64,000 nt of DNA, taken from contig SUYO01000002.1 of assembly GCA_015060385.1 (NCBI GenBank), forward strand, positions 62,001 to 126,000. Reading direction: 5' to 3'. Under the pieces are notes generated by a model that was not told where the DNA came from, searched no databases, and worked only from the letters and a program-made list of their open reading frames with translations. The translations under genes were made by a program, and so were the position numbers. Source of the DNA: Bacteroidales bacterium. Its GTDB lineage: Bacteria > Bacteroidota > Bacteroidia > Bacteroidales > UBA932. Positions 8,079 through 15,516 of this stretch are shown here, piece after piece; position 1 is the first letter of the stretch; each line of letters opens with the position of its first letter.

Positions 8079-8927
8079 ATGAATAAAGTAGTTATGATTT
8101 CTGTCGTGGCATTTCTGGCGGGTTGCGTCGGGGTGTGGGGGCAGGAATATGAGTGGAAGGCAGACCTGATGGACGGAAGCAGGACTGGCTGCGTATCTCC
8201 GTCGAAGGATAATGTACCTCAGACTCTGGGAGTCTTCAAGGGAGGAAGATATATTGCTCCTGACGGAACCGTATATCCTCGGAAGTCGACAGTGGCAAAG
8301 ACAGCACGCGTTGTGATGGATGCCCAGCCGGCGATGGCGAGGGTCAAGGATGTCGTAGGATATTCGACATCGGCCATGACGGCTGAATATCCTGAAAGTG
8401 CGCTTTCAAACTGGTTCATCGACATCCTGATGAGTAAGACTGAAAAGCTGTCTGGAAAGAAGGTGGATATTGGTATCACCAATTTCGGCGGTATCCGTAT
8501 TGATATGCCTGAAGGGGAGATCATTCTTGACGACATGCTCTCCATGTTCCCGTTCAAGAACCAGCTTGCATATGTGGAGCTTACCGGAAAGCAGATCCGG
8601 GAAGTGCTTGAGAAGATGGCTGAGCGTCGTTTTGAGGTTCTTGGAGGTGTAAGGGTCGTTGCTGATGGCGGCAAGCTTTTATCTGTTGAGGTAGGCGGCG
8701 AACCTCTTGATGACGAAAAGGTATATTGCGTAGCTACAATCTCCTTCCTTCTTGACGGAGGTGACGGCCTCTCTCTTGCCAAGGATGCACTGTCAGTCAC
8801 GGTCTATGAGGATGTGCAGATCATCGATGCGGTTCTCGAGCATATTTACGCGGAGACTGCCGCCGGAAGACCTATAGAATATAAGACTGACGGCAGGGTA
8901 GTAGTCAAGGATTATAAAAGGAGATGA
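8079..8927 (+). CDS. 5'-nucleotidase, C-terminal (substrate-binding) domain as separate protein
   Basis: A 282-residue exported protein consisting of the 5_nucleotid_C domain of UshA-type nucleotidases. Recognisable blocks are NFGGIRIDMPEGEI, MFPFKNQLAYVELTGKQIREVLE and FLLDGGDGLSLA. The N-terminus MNKVVMISVVAFLAGCVGVWGQ is a signal sequence; LAGC could be a lipobox, so it may be an outer-membrane or periplasmic lipoprotein. The track start at 8022 lies inside the inverted-repeat element, so ATG 8079 is chosen. The catalytic half is encoded by the next gene, overlapping by ATGA. The two proteins likely form one periplasmic nucleotidase that dephosphorylates nucleotides. Confidence 0.85.
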   Translation: MNKVVMISVVAFLAGCVGVWGQEYEWKADLMDGSRTGCVSPSKDNVPQTLGVFKGGRYIAPDGTVYPRKSTVAKTARVVMDAQPAMARVKDVVGYSTSAMTAEYPESALSNWFIDILMSKTEKLSGKKVDIGITNFGGIRIDMPEGEIILDDMLSMFPFKNQLAYVELTGKQIREVLEKMAERRFEVLGGVRVVADGGKLLSVEVGGEPLDDEKVYCVATISFLLDGGDGLSLAKDALSVTVYEDVQIIDAVLEHIYAETAAGRPIEYKTDGRVVVKDYKRR

Positions 8928-9736
8928 AGATGAAGAAGCCGATAATAATGATAATTGCCGTTCTTGCGGCTCTTTCGCTTGATGCTCAGAATCTTACGAT
9001 TCTCCATCTTAATGACACCCACAGCCATGTCGATCCTGAACGCTCCGGCGAATACAAGGGGCTCGGAGGTGCTGTGGAGCAGTCTGCCTATATTGACAGC
9101 GTCAGAAAGGCTGACGGAAAGAGGAATGTCCTTCTTCTGCATGCCGGTGATTTCAGTCAGGGTACTTCGTATTTTACGGAACTTGGCGGAAACATCGAGA
9201 TAGATCTTCTGAATGCCATGCAGTTTGATGTCGTGACTCTTGGAAACCATGAGTTCGACAACGGGTCAGAGGAACTTGCCCGTCGTCTGAAGAATCTGGA
9301 TCCTGAAGTCGTATGTGCCAACTATGATTTTACAGGTACTCCTCTGGAAGGTCTTGTAGCTCCGTATACCGTAGTACGCAAGGCAGGACTGAAGATCGGC
9401 ATCATAGGTCTGCTGACTGATATCAGCAGGGTGGTGGACAGGAAGCTGGTAGGCTCTCTTGAATATCTTGATCCTGTCGAGGTGGTAAACCGATATGCGG
9501 CACTCCTTAAAGATGAGGAGAACTGCGACCTTGTCCTTTGTCTGAGTCATCTCGGTTTCTCACTTGATGAGGAGATTGCCCCTCAGATAAGGAATGTGGA
9601 TGCCATTGTCGGAGGTCATTCCCATACTCAGCTTGAAGAGATGGAAAAGGTGAAGGACCTTGACGGAAAGGATGTTATCATAGTTCAGGACTGGTGCTGG
9701 GGCATGAGTGTCGGCAACCTTAAGGTGCGTTACTGA
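8924..9736 (+). CDS. 5'-nucleotidase, N-terminal metallophosphoesterase domain as separate protein
   Basis: A 270-residue exported calcineurin-like phosphoesterase with the dimetal ligands in order: [27 protein letters not shown] and GGHSHTQ. An N-terminal signal peptide ([20 protein letters not shown]) directs it to the periplasm. It ends at GNLKVRY just where a UshA-type enzyme would continue into the C-terminal domain, which here is a separate upstream gene. The start overlaps that gene's stop (ATGA), so translation is coupled and the pair likely assembles. ATG 8930 is an alternative start. Confidence 0.88.
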   Translation: MKMKKPIIMIIAVLAALSLDAQNLTILHLNDTHSHVDPERSGEYKGLGGAVEQSAYIDSVRKADGKRNVLLLHAGDFSQGTSYFTELGGNIEIDLLNAMQFDVVTLGNHEFDNGSEELARRLKNLDPEVVCANYDFTGTPLEGLVAPYTVVRKAGLKIGIIGLLTDISRVVDRKLVGSLEYLDPVEVVNRYAALLKDEENCDLVLCLSHLGFSLDEEIAPQIRNVDAIVGGHSHTQLEEMEKVKDLDGKDVIIVQDWCWGMSVGNLKVRY

Positions 9737-9777
9737 CCGCATGCCTGAACAGGACTGATGTTAGTTTCTTTACTGAT

Positions 9778-10341
9778 ATGGGAATAGCGGAACTGATAAT
9801 CATAGCCGTGGGGCTTTCTATGGACGCATTTGCAGTTTCCATATGCAAGGGTCTCTCTGTCCAGAAGGTCCGCCCGGGCCATCTTGCGGTAACTGCCCTA
9901 TGGTTTGGTGGCTTTCAGGCTCTAATGCCTGTCATAGGATACTTCCTAGGAGTAAGCTTTACGGATTTCGTGAGCTCGATAGATCATTGGATAGCGTTTA
10001 TCCTCCTTGGCATCATAGGAGGAAACATGATAAAGGATTCCTCCCACAGGGATGAGGACCTTAAGGTCGACCCCGATTTCTCTGTCAGGACGATGTTTGC
10101 AATGGCTGTGGCAACCAGCATAGATGCTCTTGCAGTAGGTGTCTCCTTTGCCTTCTTGAAGGTAAATATATGGGAATCTGTTCTGATTATAGGTGTGATT
10201 ACCGCGCTTTTTTCTGCAGCCGGAGTTCTCATCGGCAACTTCTTCGGCGCCCGATGGAAATCCAAGGCTGAATTCGCAGGTGGCTTCATCCTTATTGCCA
10301 TGGGTCTCAAGATCCTCTTGGAGCACACGCTTGGTGCATAG
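9778..10341 (+). CDS. mntP: Manganese efflux pump MntP
   Basis: A 187-residue, six-helix inner-membrane protein that exports Mn2+. The two internal-repeat motifs with transport aspartates are visible as [14 protein letters not shown] (about residues 12-25) and [14 protein letters not shown] (about 113-126). Length equals the family norm. It follows the nucleotidase pair by 41 nt. I see no room for or sign of a yybP-ykoY Mn2+ riboswitch in that gap. A REP-like hairpin follows the stop. Confidence 0.92.
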   Translation: MGIAELIIIAVGLSMDAFAVSICKGLSVQKVRPGHLAVTALWFGGFQALMPVIGYFLGVSFTDFVSSIDHWIAFILLGIIGGNMIKDSSHRDEDLKVDPDFSVRTMFAMAVATSIDALAVGVSFAFLKVNIWESVLIIGVITALFSAAGVLIGNFFGARWKSKAEFAGGFILIAMGLKILLEHTLGA

Positions 10342-10359
10342 CCAGTTTTATGAAACCAT

Positions 10360-10427
10360 AGTTCCCGGCCACATTTCCATATTGATTTGTGACCGGGAAC
10401 TGCTTTTAGATATCCCCAGCCACGTTT
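10360..10427. repeat. REP-like array A (1 hairpin plus a half unit, 51-bp spacing)
   Basis: AGTTCCCGGCCAC pairs with GTGACCGGGAACT (10360-10401, one mismatch) between the convergent mntP and DUF3810 genes. A second GCCACGTTT unit lies exactly 51 bp further (CAC ending at 10372 and 10423), inside the 3' end of the DUF3810 gene. The hairpin may also act as a bidirectional terminator. Confidence 0.75.
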
Positions 10428-11491
10428 GACAGTGTTTTTGTTGCCAGGGTTTTGATTGTTTCTTTTTGTACTGAGTACTCTGTTGCAATTATCAGATCGA
10501 TCACCTGCATGTAGTTTTTGGTTCCGCTGCTGATCTTGTTCCCCTTAAGCATGGCGTCATACATTCTGCTTTGTATTTCCCCGAGAGTCTTGCTGTATCT
10601 TGCTTTCCAGTAATTCTGCTGGTCAATCAGCTGTTGCAGGATTTCAGGTCTGATCTGTCGCTGATATTCCTTATATTCGTCCTCGGACAATATCCTGGAG
10701 GCATTTGAAAGTACATATGGAAGCAAAGAGTAATAGCCACTGTACCTTACTTCAGGTATATTAGAATGTCTGCAGATCTGATAGGCCCAGAAGTTAGCCT
10801 CATCTTCATTGCTGACCCCAAGAAGATGAGACAATTCATGTGCATAGCTGAACGCTTTCTGTCCCGGCAGGACATCTTCGTTGACCTGTATCTCACTGAA
10901 AAAGGGACCGATATATCCTACTACGCCAACCGCTGAATACAGACGGTTGAATATCAGGTTCTTTGGGTTTTGCCATGACTTCGGTTCCGATAGGCCGTAT
11001 TGAGCCGGTACTTTCTCGTATCTCTCCTTTATATCTGCAGCAAAGTCGTCATATTCCAGGTTTTCAGGCATCTCTACATAAGAACCGTTCAGATTGTCAG
11101 CATAATCTTGCAGAAACTTTTCGAATATGTCTTCTTCAAACTGCTGCCGTTCTATTTTACCCCTTGAATAGATGCTCTCCCTGAAGTAGTTCATACCCCA
11201 TCCGAGGTAGAACCAGATGATTGCCCAGATTATGATCTCAGCAATAATAAATATGGTCTTCAGCCTTTTCTGAATGATACCTCTTATGGCAAGAACTATA
11301 ATGATGATTCCAGTTCCGACAACCAGCATTTCTTCCATAGAGAACGGAATCCGGGAGACAGCAAAAGATAATGCACATGAAACCAGTGGATAAATTGTGA
11401 CCGCATACCATTCACCGACAGCCGCATTTGTTCTTGCTGCAATAATGAAAGCTGCAAGAATCAACAGTGTCATGTATCTGGTCATCTTCAT
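10406..11491 (-). CDS. DUF3810 family membrane zincin-like protein
   Basis: A 361-residue protein with three N-terminal membrane helices (within residues 5-110). A soluble domain follows, carrying the zinc-peptidase motif HELSH in SYAHELSHLLGVSNEDEANFWAY. HExxH plus a downstream Glu-rich segment fits the DUF3810 family of Bacteroidota and Firmicutes. The natural substrate is unknown. A -7 box TATCTTTG lies at 11503-11496, so the mRNA starts at or just before the ATG; the second Met (11485) is an alternative start. The last residues SNVAGDI are encoded by a REP-like half unit, implying the repeat entered or replaced the original C-terminus. Confidence 0.82.
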   Translation of the reverse strand: MKMTRYMTLLILAAFIIAARTNAAVGEWYAVTIYPLVSCALSFAVSRIPFSMEEMLVVGTGIIIIVLAIRGIIQKRLKTIFIIAEIIIWAIIWFYLGWGMNYFRESIYSRGKIERQQFEEDIFEKFLQDYADNLNGSYVEMPENLEYDDFAADIKERYEKVPAQYGLSEPKSWQNPKNLIFNRLYSAVGVVGYIGPFFSEIQVNEDVLPGQKAFSYAHELSHLLGVSNEDEANFWAYQICRHSNIPEVRYSGYYSLLPYVLSNASRILSEDEYKEYQRQIRPEILQQLIDQQNYWKARYSKTLGEIQSRMYDAMLKGNKISSGTKNYMQVIDLIIATEYSVQKETIKTLATKTLSNVAGDI

Positions 11492-11495
11492 TACA

Positions 11496-11503
11496 CAAAG
11501 ATA
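11496..11503 (-). promoter_or_regulatory. -7 box TATCTTTG of DUF3810 gene
   Basis: The complement of CAAAGATA matches TAnnTTTG exactly, 5 nt before the annotated ATG, so the transcript would be leaderless or nearly so. Confidence 0.55.
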
Positions 11504-11540
11504 GCAAATTATTATTTCGCGGCATCCATAATCCGTTTTT

Positions 11541-11627
11541 CGGCTACAAATACCCTGTGAAATGTGGCTGCAAGGGTAAAATCAAGTGCCCCGGCCACGA
11601 TAAGAGCCTATAGCGTGGCTGGGAGCA
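11541..11627. repeat. REP-like array B (2 units, 51-bp period)
   Basis: Unit 1 has CGGCTAC...GTGGCTG. Unit 2 has CCGGCCACG (11591-11599) pairing with CGTGGCTGG (11614-11622). The left half-sites end at 11547 and 11598, exactly 51 bp apart. It lies upstream of the RAYT promoter. Confidence 0.8.
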
Positions 11628-11633
11628 GATTGA

Positions 11634-11665
11634 TTTGTGCTTTTCATTAAAAGCTGCTATATTTG
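11634..11665 (+). promoter_or_regulatory. Bacteroidota-type promoter for the RAYT gene
   Basis: TTTG (11634-11637), a 20-nt spacer and TATATTTG (11658-11665) match the -33/-7 consensus. It predicts a leader of about 80 nt before ATG 11756. Confidence 0.6.
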
Positions 11666-11755
11666 ATACATATAAAAGGTGAGCATCTGACGGATATGTA
11701 TCGTTGCTTGGTCTGCAGGTCGTTCTGACCGGGGTGTCTGTAAATCCCTGTTCGC

Positions 11756-12739
11756 ATGAGTCACCATATGCTGTGTCATTTTAATTATTGTTTACTTATG
11801 CAGACCGAAAATTCAGGAAAACTGTTCTATGACAAAGAGAAGCTTTGTTTATACAACTTCAGTACGGTACAAGACTACTGGCATCTATGTACGCCAGTTA
11901 TGAATGTTCCTATCATCTTTACCTGCCGTGAAGATTTCGAATACGGAATGTGTCTGATGGCGATGTGTGTACATCTCTTCCAGGATATTTCAGTATATAC
12001 ATTTGTCTTGATGAATACGCATATTCATGTGATCCTTTCTGGAGATGAAAACAGATGCAGGGAGTTTTTTGAGATGTTTTCCCGTAAACTAAGGCGCTAT
12101 CTGTCGGAATGTGGCAGAAGTATTGACATGAGCGGATTCGTCCCTCGGCTGATTCCGATAAAAGATCTTCAGATGTTACGTAACGAGATTATTTACGTCA
12201 ATCGTAACGGGTATGTAGCGAACAGCAACTATTCTCCATATTCATATCCATGGGGTGCCGGGATGTACATCTTCAATCCTCTTGCAGAAAAGCTGCCTTA
12301 TATGAATTTTGAAAGACTGACTGTCCGCAAACGACGTGAGATATGCAGGACAAAAGTCATTGATGTCTGTCATGGTATGAAAGTCCATGAGAATATTATT
12401 CTTCCAACCTCTTTCTGCAAAATAAGGGAAGCCGAAAACATGTTTCGTGATGCAGCGCACTATTTCTCCTCGTTAACCAGAAATCATGAGGCATTCAGCG
12501 AAATTGCTAAAAGGATAGGTGACACATCGTTTCTACCAGACAGTGAAATGTATCAGGCAGTTGCGTCAATCTGCAACAAGAAATACGGAATAAGGAAGCC
12601 ATCGCTTCTGACTCCTGCAGCCAAGATGGAAACAGCCAGGATGATGCATTATGAATATCATGCAAGTAACCGGCAGATTCGCAGCATACTGAATATGGAT
12701 ATGGCTGCCATAGATGAAATGTTTCCTAGCTCTCAGTAG
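11756..12739 (+). CDS. REP-associated tyrosine transposase (RAYT, Y1_Tnp / IS200-like HUH)
   Basis: A 327-residue protein related to IS200/IS605 Y1 transposases. The HUH metal-binding motif is clear in VLMNTHIHVILSG (about residue 97). Further on, the segment IIYVNRNGYVANSNYSPYSYPWGAG matches the 'YIhxNPvraglv...ypWSS' block of RAYTs, which carries the catalytic Tyr. The C-terminal third is longer than in compact RAYTs and ends in a helix-turn-helix-like NRQIRSILNMDMAAID. RAYTs cut and join single-stranded REP hairpins, and REP-like arrays sit on both sides here. It has its own promoter and is not in an operon. The exact catalytic Tyr is not certain from sequence alone. Confidence 0.75.
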   Translation: MSHHMLCHFNYCLLMQTENSGKLFYDKEKLCLYNFSTVQDYWHLCTPVMNVPIIFTCREDFEYGMCLMAMCVHLFQDISVYTFVLMNTHIHVILSGDENRCREFFEMFSRKLRRYLSECGRSIDMSGFVPRLIPIKDLQMLRNEIIYVNRNGYVANSNYSPYSYPWGAGMYIFNPLAEKLPYMNFERLTVRKRREICRTKVIDVCHGMKVHENIILPTSFCKIREAENMFRDAAHYFSSLTRNHEAFSEIAKRIGDTSFLPDSEMYQAVASICNKKYGIRKPSLLTPAAKMETARMMHYEYHASNRQIRSILNMDMAAIDEMFPSSQ

Positions 12740-12741
12740 AT

Positions 12742-12882
12742 CCGGGCACAAATAGCCTGTGAAATGTGGCTGGAAGGGTAAAACCAGACGCTCCGGCCAC
12801 AAAATCATGGGCAAACGTGGCTGGGAGGGTCATAATAGGGTCTCTAGCCACATTTCAGTCGTTATTTGTGACCGGGAGTTGG
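12742..12882. repeat. REP-like array C (3 units, 51-bp period)
   Basis: Three hairpins run in the same direction. They are GGGCAC...GTGGCTGGAAG, CTCCGGCCAC...GTGGCTGGGAG and TAGCCACATTTC...ATTTGTGACCGGGAG. The left CAC triplets end at 12749, 12800 and 12851, giving 51 and 51 bp. The third unit closely resembles array A. It occupies the gap between the RAYT stop and the convergent methyltransferase stop. Confidence 0.82.
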
Positions 12883-12906
12883 TCGGACTGTTCAGATCAT
12901 ATGGGG

Positions 12907-14202
12907 TCAGAGGAAGCGTCGGGTGCAGAGGAGGATATTACCGCGCAGGTCGGATTTCAGGCCGAAGATATGGGCGTCGTCTCCTGAGGTGATGCCCAGC
13001 TTCTTTCTCAGGGTGTCTGTGTCCATCGGGATGTTGCGTGCTGTTACCTCGGCTTTTGGGAAGTCCTTTCCGGCGGCCTTCATTGTCCTCTTGTCCAGGG
13101 GCTCGCATCTCAGAATCCTGTATACTTTTCCAAGGCCTCTCAGACGTGCAATCTGCTCATCGCTCTCAAGGAGATAATAGTGGGTGGACTTTCCGAGTTT
13201 TGCGATTTCCATACGGACGCTTACAAGATTGAAGGCACCGGCTTTCATGAGGGCCTTGCCAGGCTCGAAAAGGTATAAGGTCTTGCCCGGGTGATCCCCG
13301 CTGACTGTGTCCTCGCAGTGACATGTGGCCATGTTAACGTTGTCAGAGACGTTCTTCTCCTCCGAAGGAAGGAAAGTGAAGACAGACTGCTGCGAAGCAG
13401 GAAAGTCGGTCGGAAGCTCTATTGCATGGACGGAGTACTCTTCCTTCCATTCGCGGTCCATCCATATCAGGAGCTCCTTGCATTCGCCTCCGTAAGCGAC
13501 TACATGGACTTCACGACAGGTCTCTCCAAGACGGCTGCATACCATAGAAATATCAGCCATAGGGGAGAGCTTGATCAGTATATGACGGGAAACCGTGAAG
13601 ATTTCGTCCTTGAGGTTGAGGACGTCCGGAGCACATTCTTCTATGAGGAAGACCTTCTTTCCGCCTTCGCCTCGGCGTGCAGGATCCATGTAGACGACAT
13701 CCGGGCTGAATGATCCCAGTATTGAAGAAGGAGATGCTTCTGATGTTTCAGGAACAGGATCAGAGCTTACTGCATGGTTGCTTACTTCTATGTTGCAGGC
13801 GCCTAAAGCCTTGAAGTTATGACTTGCTGCCTTGCAAAGACCTGGCTGCATCTCGTTATAAAGTACCTTTCCCGCTCTTCTGGAGAAGAACCACGAGTCG
13901 ACGCCAAGACCTCCGGTCAGGTCGGCTATCTTCCAGCCTTCTGCAGAGGCTATCCTTTCTGCAAGCGCTGACTTGTACGATGCGGTTGCAGAACTGCTGC
14001 ATTGTTCGGCTGAAAGCTTTGCAGGAAAGATAAGTGAAGTATTGTCATACCATTCCTGAACCTTGCCCTTGAGCTTCCTGCGGCTTTCTATGCATGCGAC
14101 TGCCAGGTCCATATCTATATGAGGCCACCTGCCTCTTGACAGAAGCAGTCTGGAAGTGTCATCTTCGAGGTGCTCGGATACGAATTGAGTCAGCATTTCC
14201 AT
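12907..14202 (-). CDS. THUMP-like class I SAM-dependent methyltransferase (PG_1098 type)
   Basis: A 431-residue RNA-modification-type methyltransferase. SAM motif I reads IADLTGGLGVDSWFFSRRAG and a motif IV-like DVVYMDPARR follows. The C-terminal part contains the ferredoxin-like and THUMP-like regions characteristic of Bacteroidota PG_1098 homologues, ending in HIFGLKSDLRGNILLCTRRFL. Putative role: methylation of a guanosine or other base in RNA, by analogy to TrmG10/TGS1-related enzymes. The track's start codon (TTG 14220) lies inside the -7 box, so ATG 14202 (or 14196) is the real start. It converges on the RAYT unit. Confidence 0.82.
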   Translation of the reverse strand: MEMLTQFVSEHLEDDTSRLLLSRGRWPHIDMDLAVACIESRRKLKGKVQEWYDNTSLIFPAKLSAEQCSSSATASYKSALAERIASAEGWKIADLTGGLGVDSWFFSRRAGKVLYNEMQPGLCKAASHNFKALGACNIEVSNHAVSSDPVPETSEASPSSILGSFSPDVVYMDPARRGEGGKKVFLIEECAPDVLNLKDEIFTVSRHILIKLSPMADISMVCSRLGETCREVHVVAYGGECKELLIWMDREWKEEYSVHAIELPTDFPASQQSVFTFLPSEEKNVSDNVNMATCHCEDTVSGDHPGKTLYLFEPGKALMKAGAFNLVSVRMEIAKLGKSTHYYLLESDEQIARLRGLGKVYRILRCEPLDKRTMKAAGKDFPKAEVTARNIPMDTDTLRKKLGITSGDDAHIFGLKSDLRGNILLCTRRFL

Positions 14203-14217
14203 GTTTGTCCGTTTCTG

Positions 14218-14225
14218 CAAAGATA
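14218..14225 (-). promoter_or_regulatory. -7 box TATCTTTG of the methyltransferase gene
   Basis: The complement of CAAAGATA lies 16 nt before ATG 14202. It overlaps the TTG used by the ORF track, which decides the start in favour of 14202. Confidence 0.65.
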
Positions 14226-14291
14226 CGTAATATTTTCTGTATTGGCTTGGACCTTGCTATACCGGATCCGTAAATATTGATTTTTAGTAAG

Positions 14292-15374
14292 ATGAAACGG
14301 ATTTTAGTTTTGATTGCAATGGCGGTCTCAGTATCGCTGTATGCAGAAAAGGCAAACGCATGTACGGGAATCGCTCTGAAAGCCCTTGACGGCAGCAGGG
14401 TAGTGGCAAGAACTGTGGAGTGGGCTGCCACACCGATGCAGTGCGGATATGTAGTAGCTCCAAGAGGACATGCCCACAGGTCCTATACCCCTACAGGTGA
14501 TAACGGTCTTGAGTACACCTCTGTCTACGGATACGTAGGTATCTATACCGAATATGAGCCATTTGTCGTGGAAGGTGTAAATGAAGCCGGCTTGTCTGCC
14601 GGACTGTTCTTCTTTCCTCAATATGGAGAATATGCCCCTTACAACCCTGCAGACAATGACAAGACCCTGTGTGACATGCAGTTCGTGTCCTGGGTCCTGT
14701 CGCAGTTCTCTACTATCGATCAGGTAAAGCAGGGCCTTTCAAAGATCGACCTTGTGACCTTGAACCATAAGATCGGTGCCGTGCATTGGAGGATAACTGA
14801 ACCAAACGGAAGGATGGTGGTGCTTGAGGTCGTCGCCGGTGTCCCTCATTTTTATGAGAACAACTTAGGCGTACTGACGAATGCTCCGGGATTCCAATGG
14901 CATATGACGAACCTTAACAACTATGTGAATCTTGAACCGGGTTCTGCTCCTGACAATGACATCACTAAGGGAATCACTCTCAAGTCCCTCGGACATGGCA
15001 GCGGAATGCTCGGACTGCCGGGAGACTTCACTCCTCCTTCAAGATTTGTCCGTGCCACATTCTTCCAGACTACATCCCCTGAATGGGCCACGGGATTCGA
15101 TACTGTAGTGCAGGCCTTCCATATCCTGAACAACTTCGACATCCCTATCGGAAGTCAGCATGTCAAGTCCGAGATCCCTAAGGGAATGCCTAGTGCGACC
15201 CAGTTCACTTCTGCAACAGACCTGAAGGCAATGAAGCTGTATTACAGAACCGCATGGAACAGCAATATCAGATGTATAGACCTTATGGATATCGACTTCC
15301 ATAAGATCAGGTATCAGTCACATCCTCTTGATAATACACAGGTACAGCCTGTAGAGGTCGTGAAGGTAAGATAG
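14292..15374 (+). CDS. Choloylglycine hydrolase / penicillin V acylase family (linear amide C-N hydrolase)
   Basis: A 360-residue exported Ntn hydrolase. A signal peptide (MKRILVLIAMAVSVSLYAEKANA) ends in ANA directly before Cys24, so signal peptidase cleavage would expose the catalytic N-terminal cysteine (CTGIAL). The family block that normally reads RTMDW or RNLDW here reads ARTVEW, an Asp-to-Glu change near the active site. The conserved Asn/Arg region appears later (VLTNAPGFQWHMTNLNNY). Possible substrates are conjugated bile acids, N-acyl homoserine lactones or penicillin V; the sequence does not separate these. It stands alone, divergent from the methyltransferase, and is followed by a strong hairpin. 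Confidence 0.85.
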   Translation: MKRILVLIAMAVSVSLYAEKANACTGIALKALDGSRVVARTVEWAATPMQCGYVVAPRGHAHRSYTPTGDNGLEYTSVYGYVGIYTEYEPFVVEGVNEAGLSAGLFFFPQYGEYAPYNPADNDKTLCDMQFVSWVLSQFSTIDQVKQGLSKIDLVTLNHKIGAVHWRITEPNGRMVVLEVVAGVPHFYENNLGVLTNAPGFQWHMTNLNNYVNLEPGSAPDNDITKGITLKSLGHGSGMLGLPGDFTPPSRFVRATFFQTTSPEWATGFDTVVQAFHILNNFDIPIGSQHVKSEIPKGMPSATQFTSATDLKAMKLYYRTAWNSNIRCIDLMDIDFHKIRYQSHPLDNTQVQPVEVVKVR

Positions 15375-15443
15375 CGCTTCCGTCCTTTGCGGTGGCAAGG
15401 CCGACCACACGTAGAGGCTCATCATATTTCACCTTTATTCCCG

Positions 15444-15478
15444 TTCGCCGGAAACCTGATGGCTCAGGCTCCGGCGAA
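15444..15478. terminator. Hairpin after the choloylglycine hydrolase gene
   Basis: TTCGCCGGA pairs with TCCGGCGAA (9 bp, perfect) with an inner CCTGA/TCAGG extension. It is followed by ATTTCG rather than a long T-run, so it is a probable but not ideal terminator. A weak -7-like TATATTCG for the next gene lies just after it. Confidence 0.6.
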
Positions 15479-15516
15479 ATTTCGTATATTCGCAGCCGTA
15501 AAACAGATTACTGCAT

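Larger units (their letters stand above)
11541..12882 (+). mobile_element. REP/RAYT unit: Y1 transposase gene flanked by REP-like arrays
   Basis: Array B (11541-11627), a promoter, the RAYT gene (11756-12739) and array C (12742-12882) form one unit. The first hairpin of B and of C are near-identical direct copies sharing TGTGAAATGTGGCTG, as expected for a RAYT with cognate REP sequences on both sides. It is bounded by ordinary genes (DUF3810 and a methyltransferase). No terminal repeats of an insertion sequence are seen outside the arrays. Confidence 0.7.

Noticed and set aside
9737-9777. Mn2+ (yybP-ykoY) riboswitch before mntP
   Set aside because: The gap is only 41 nt and has no matching structure.
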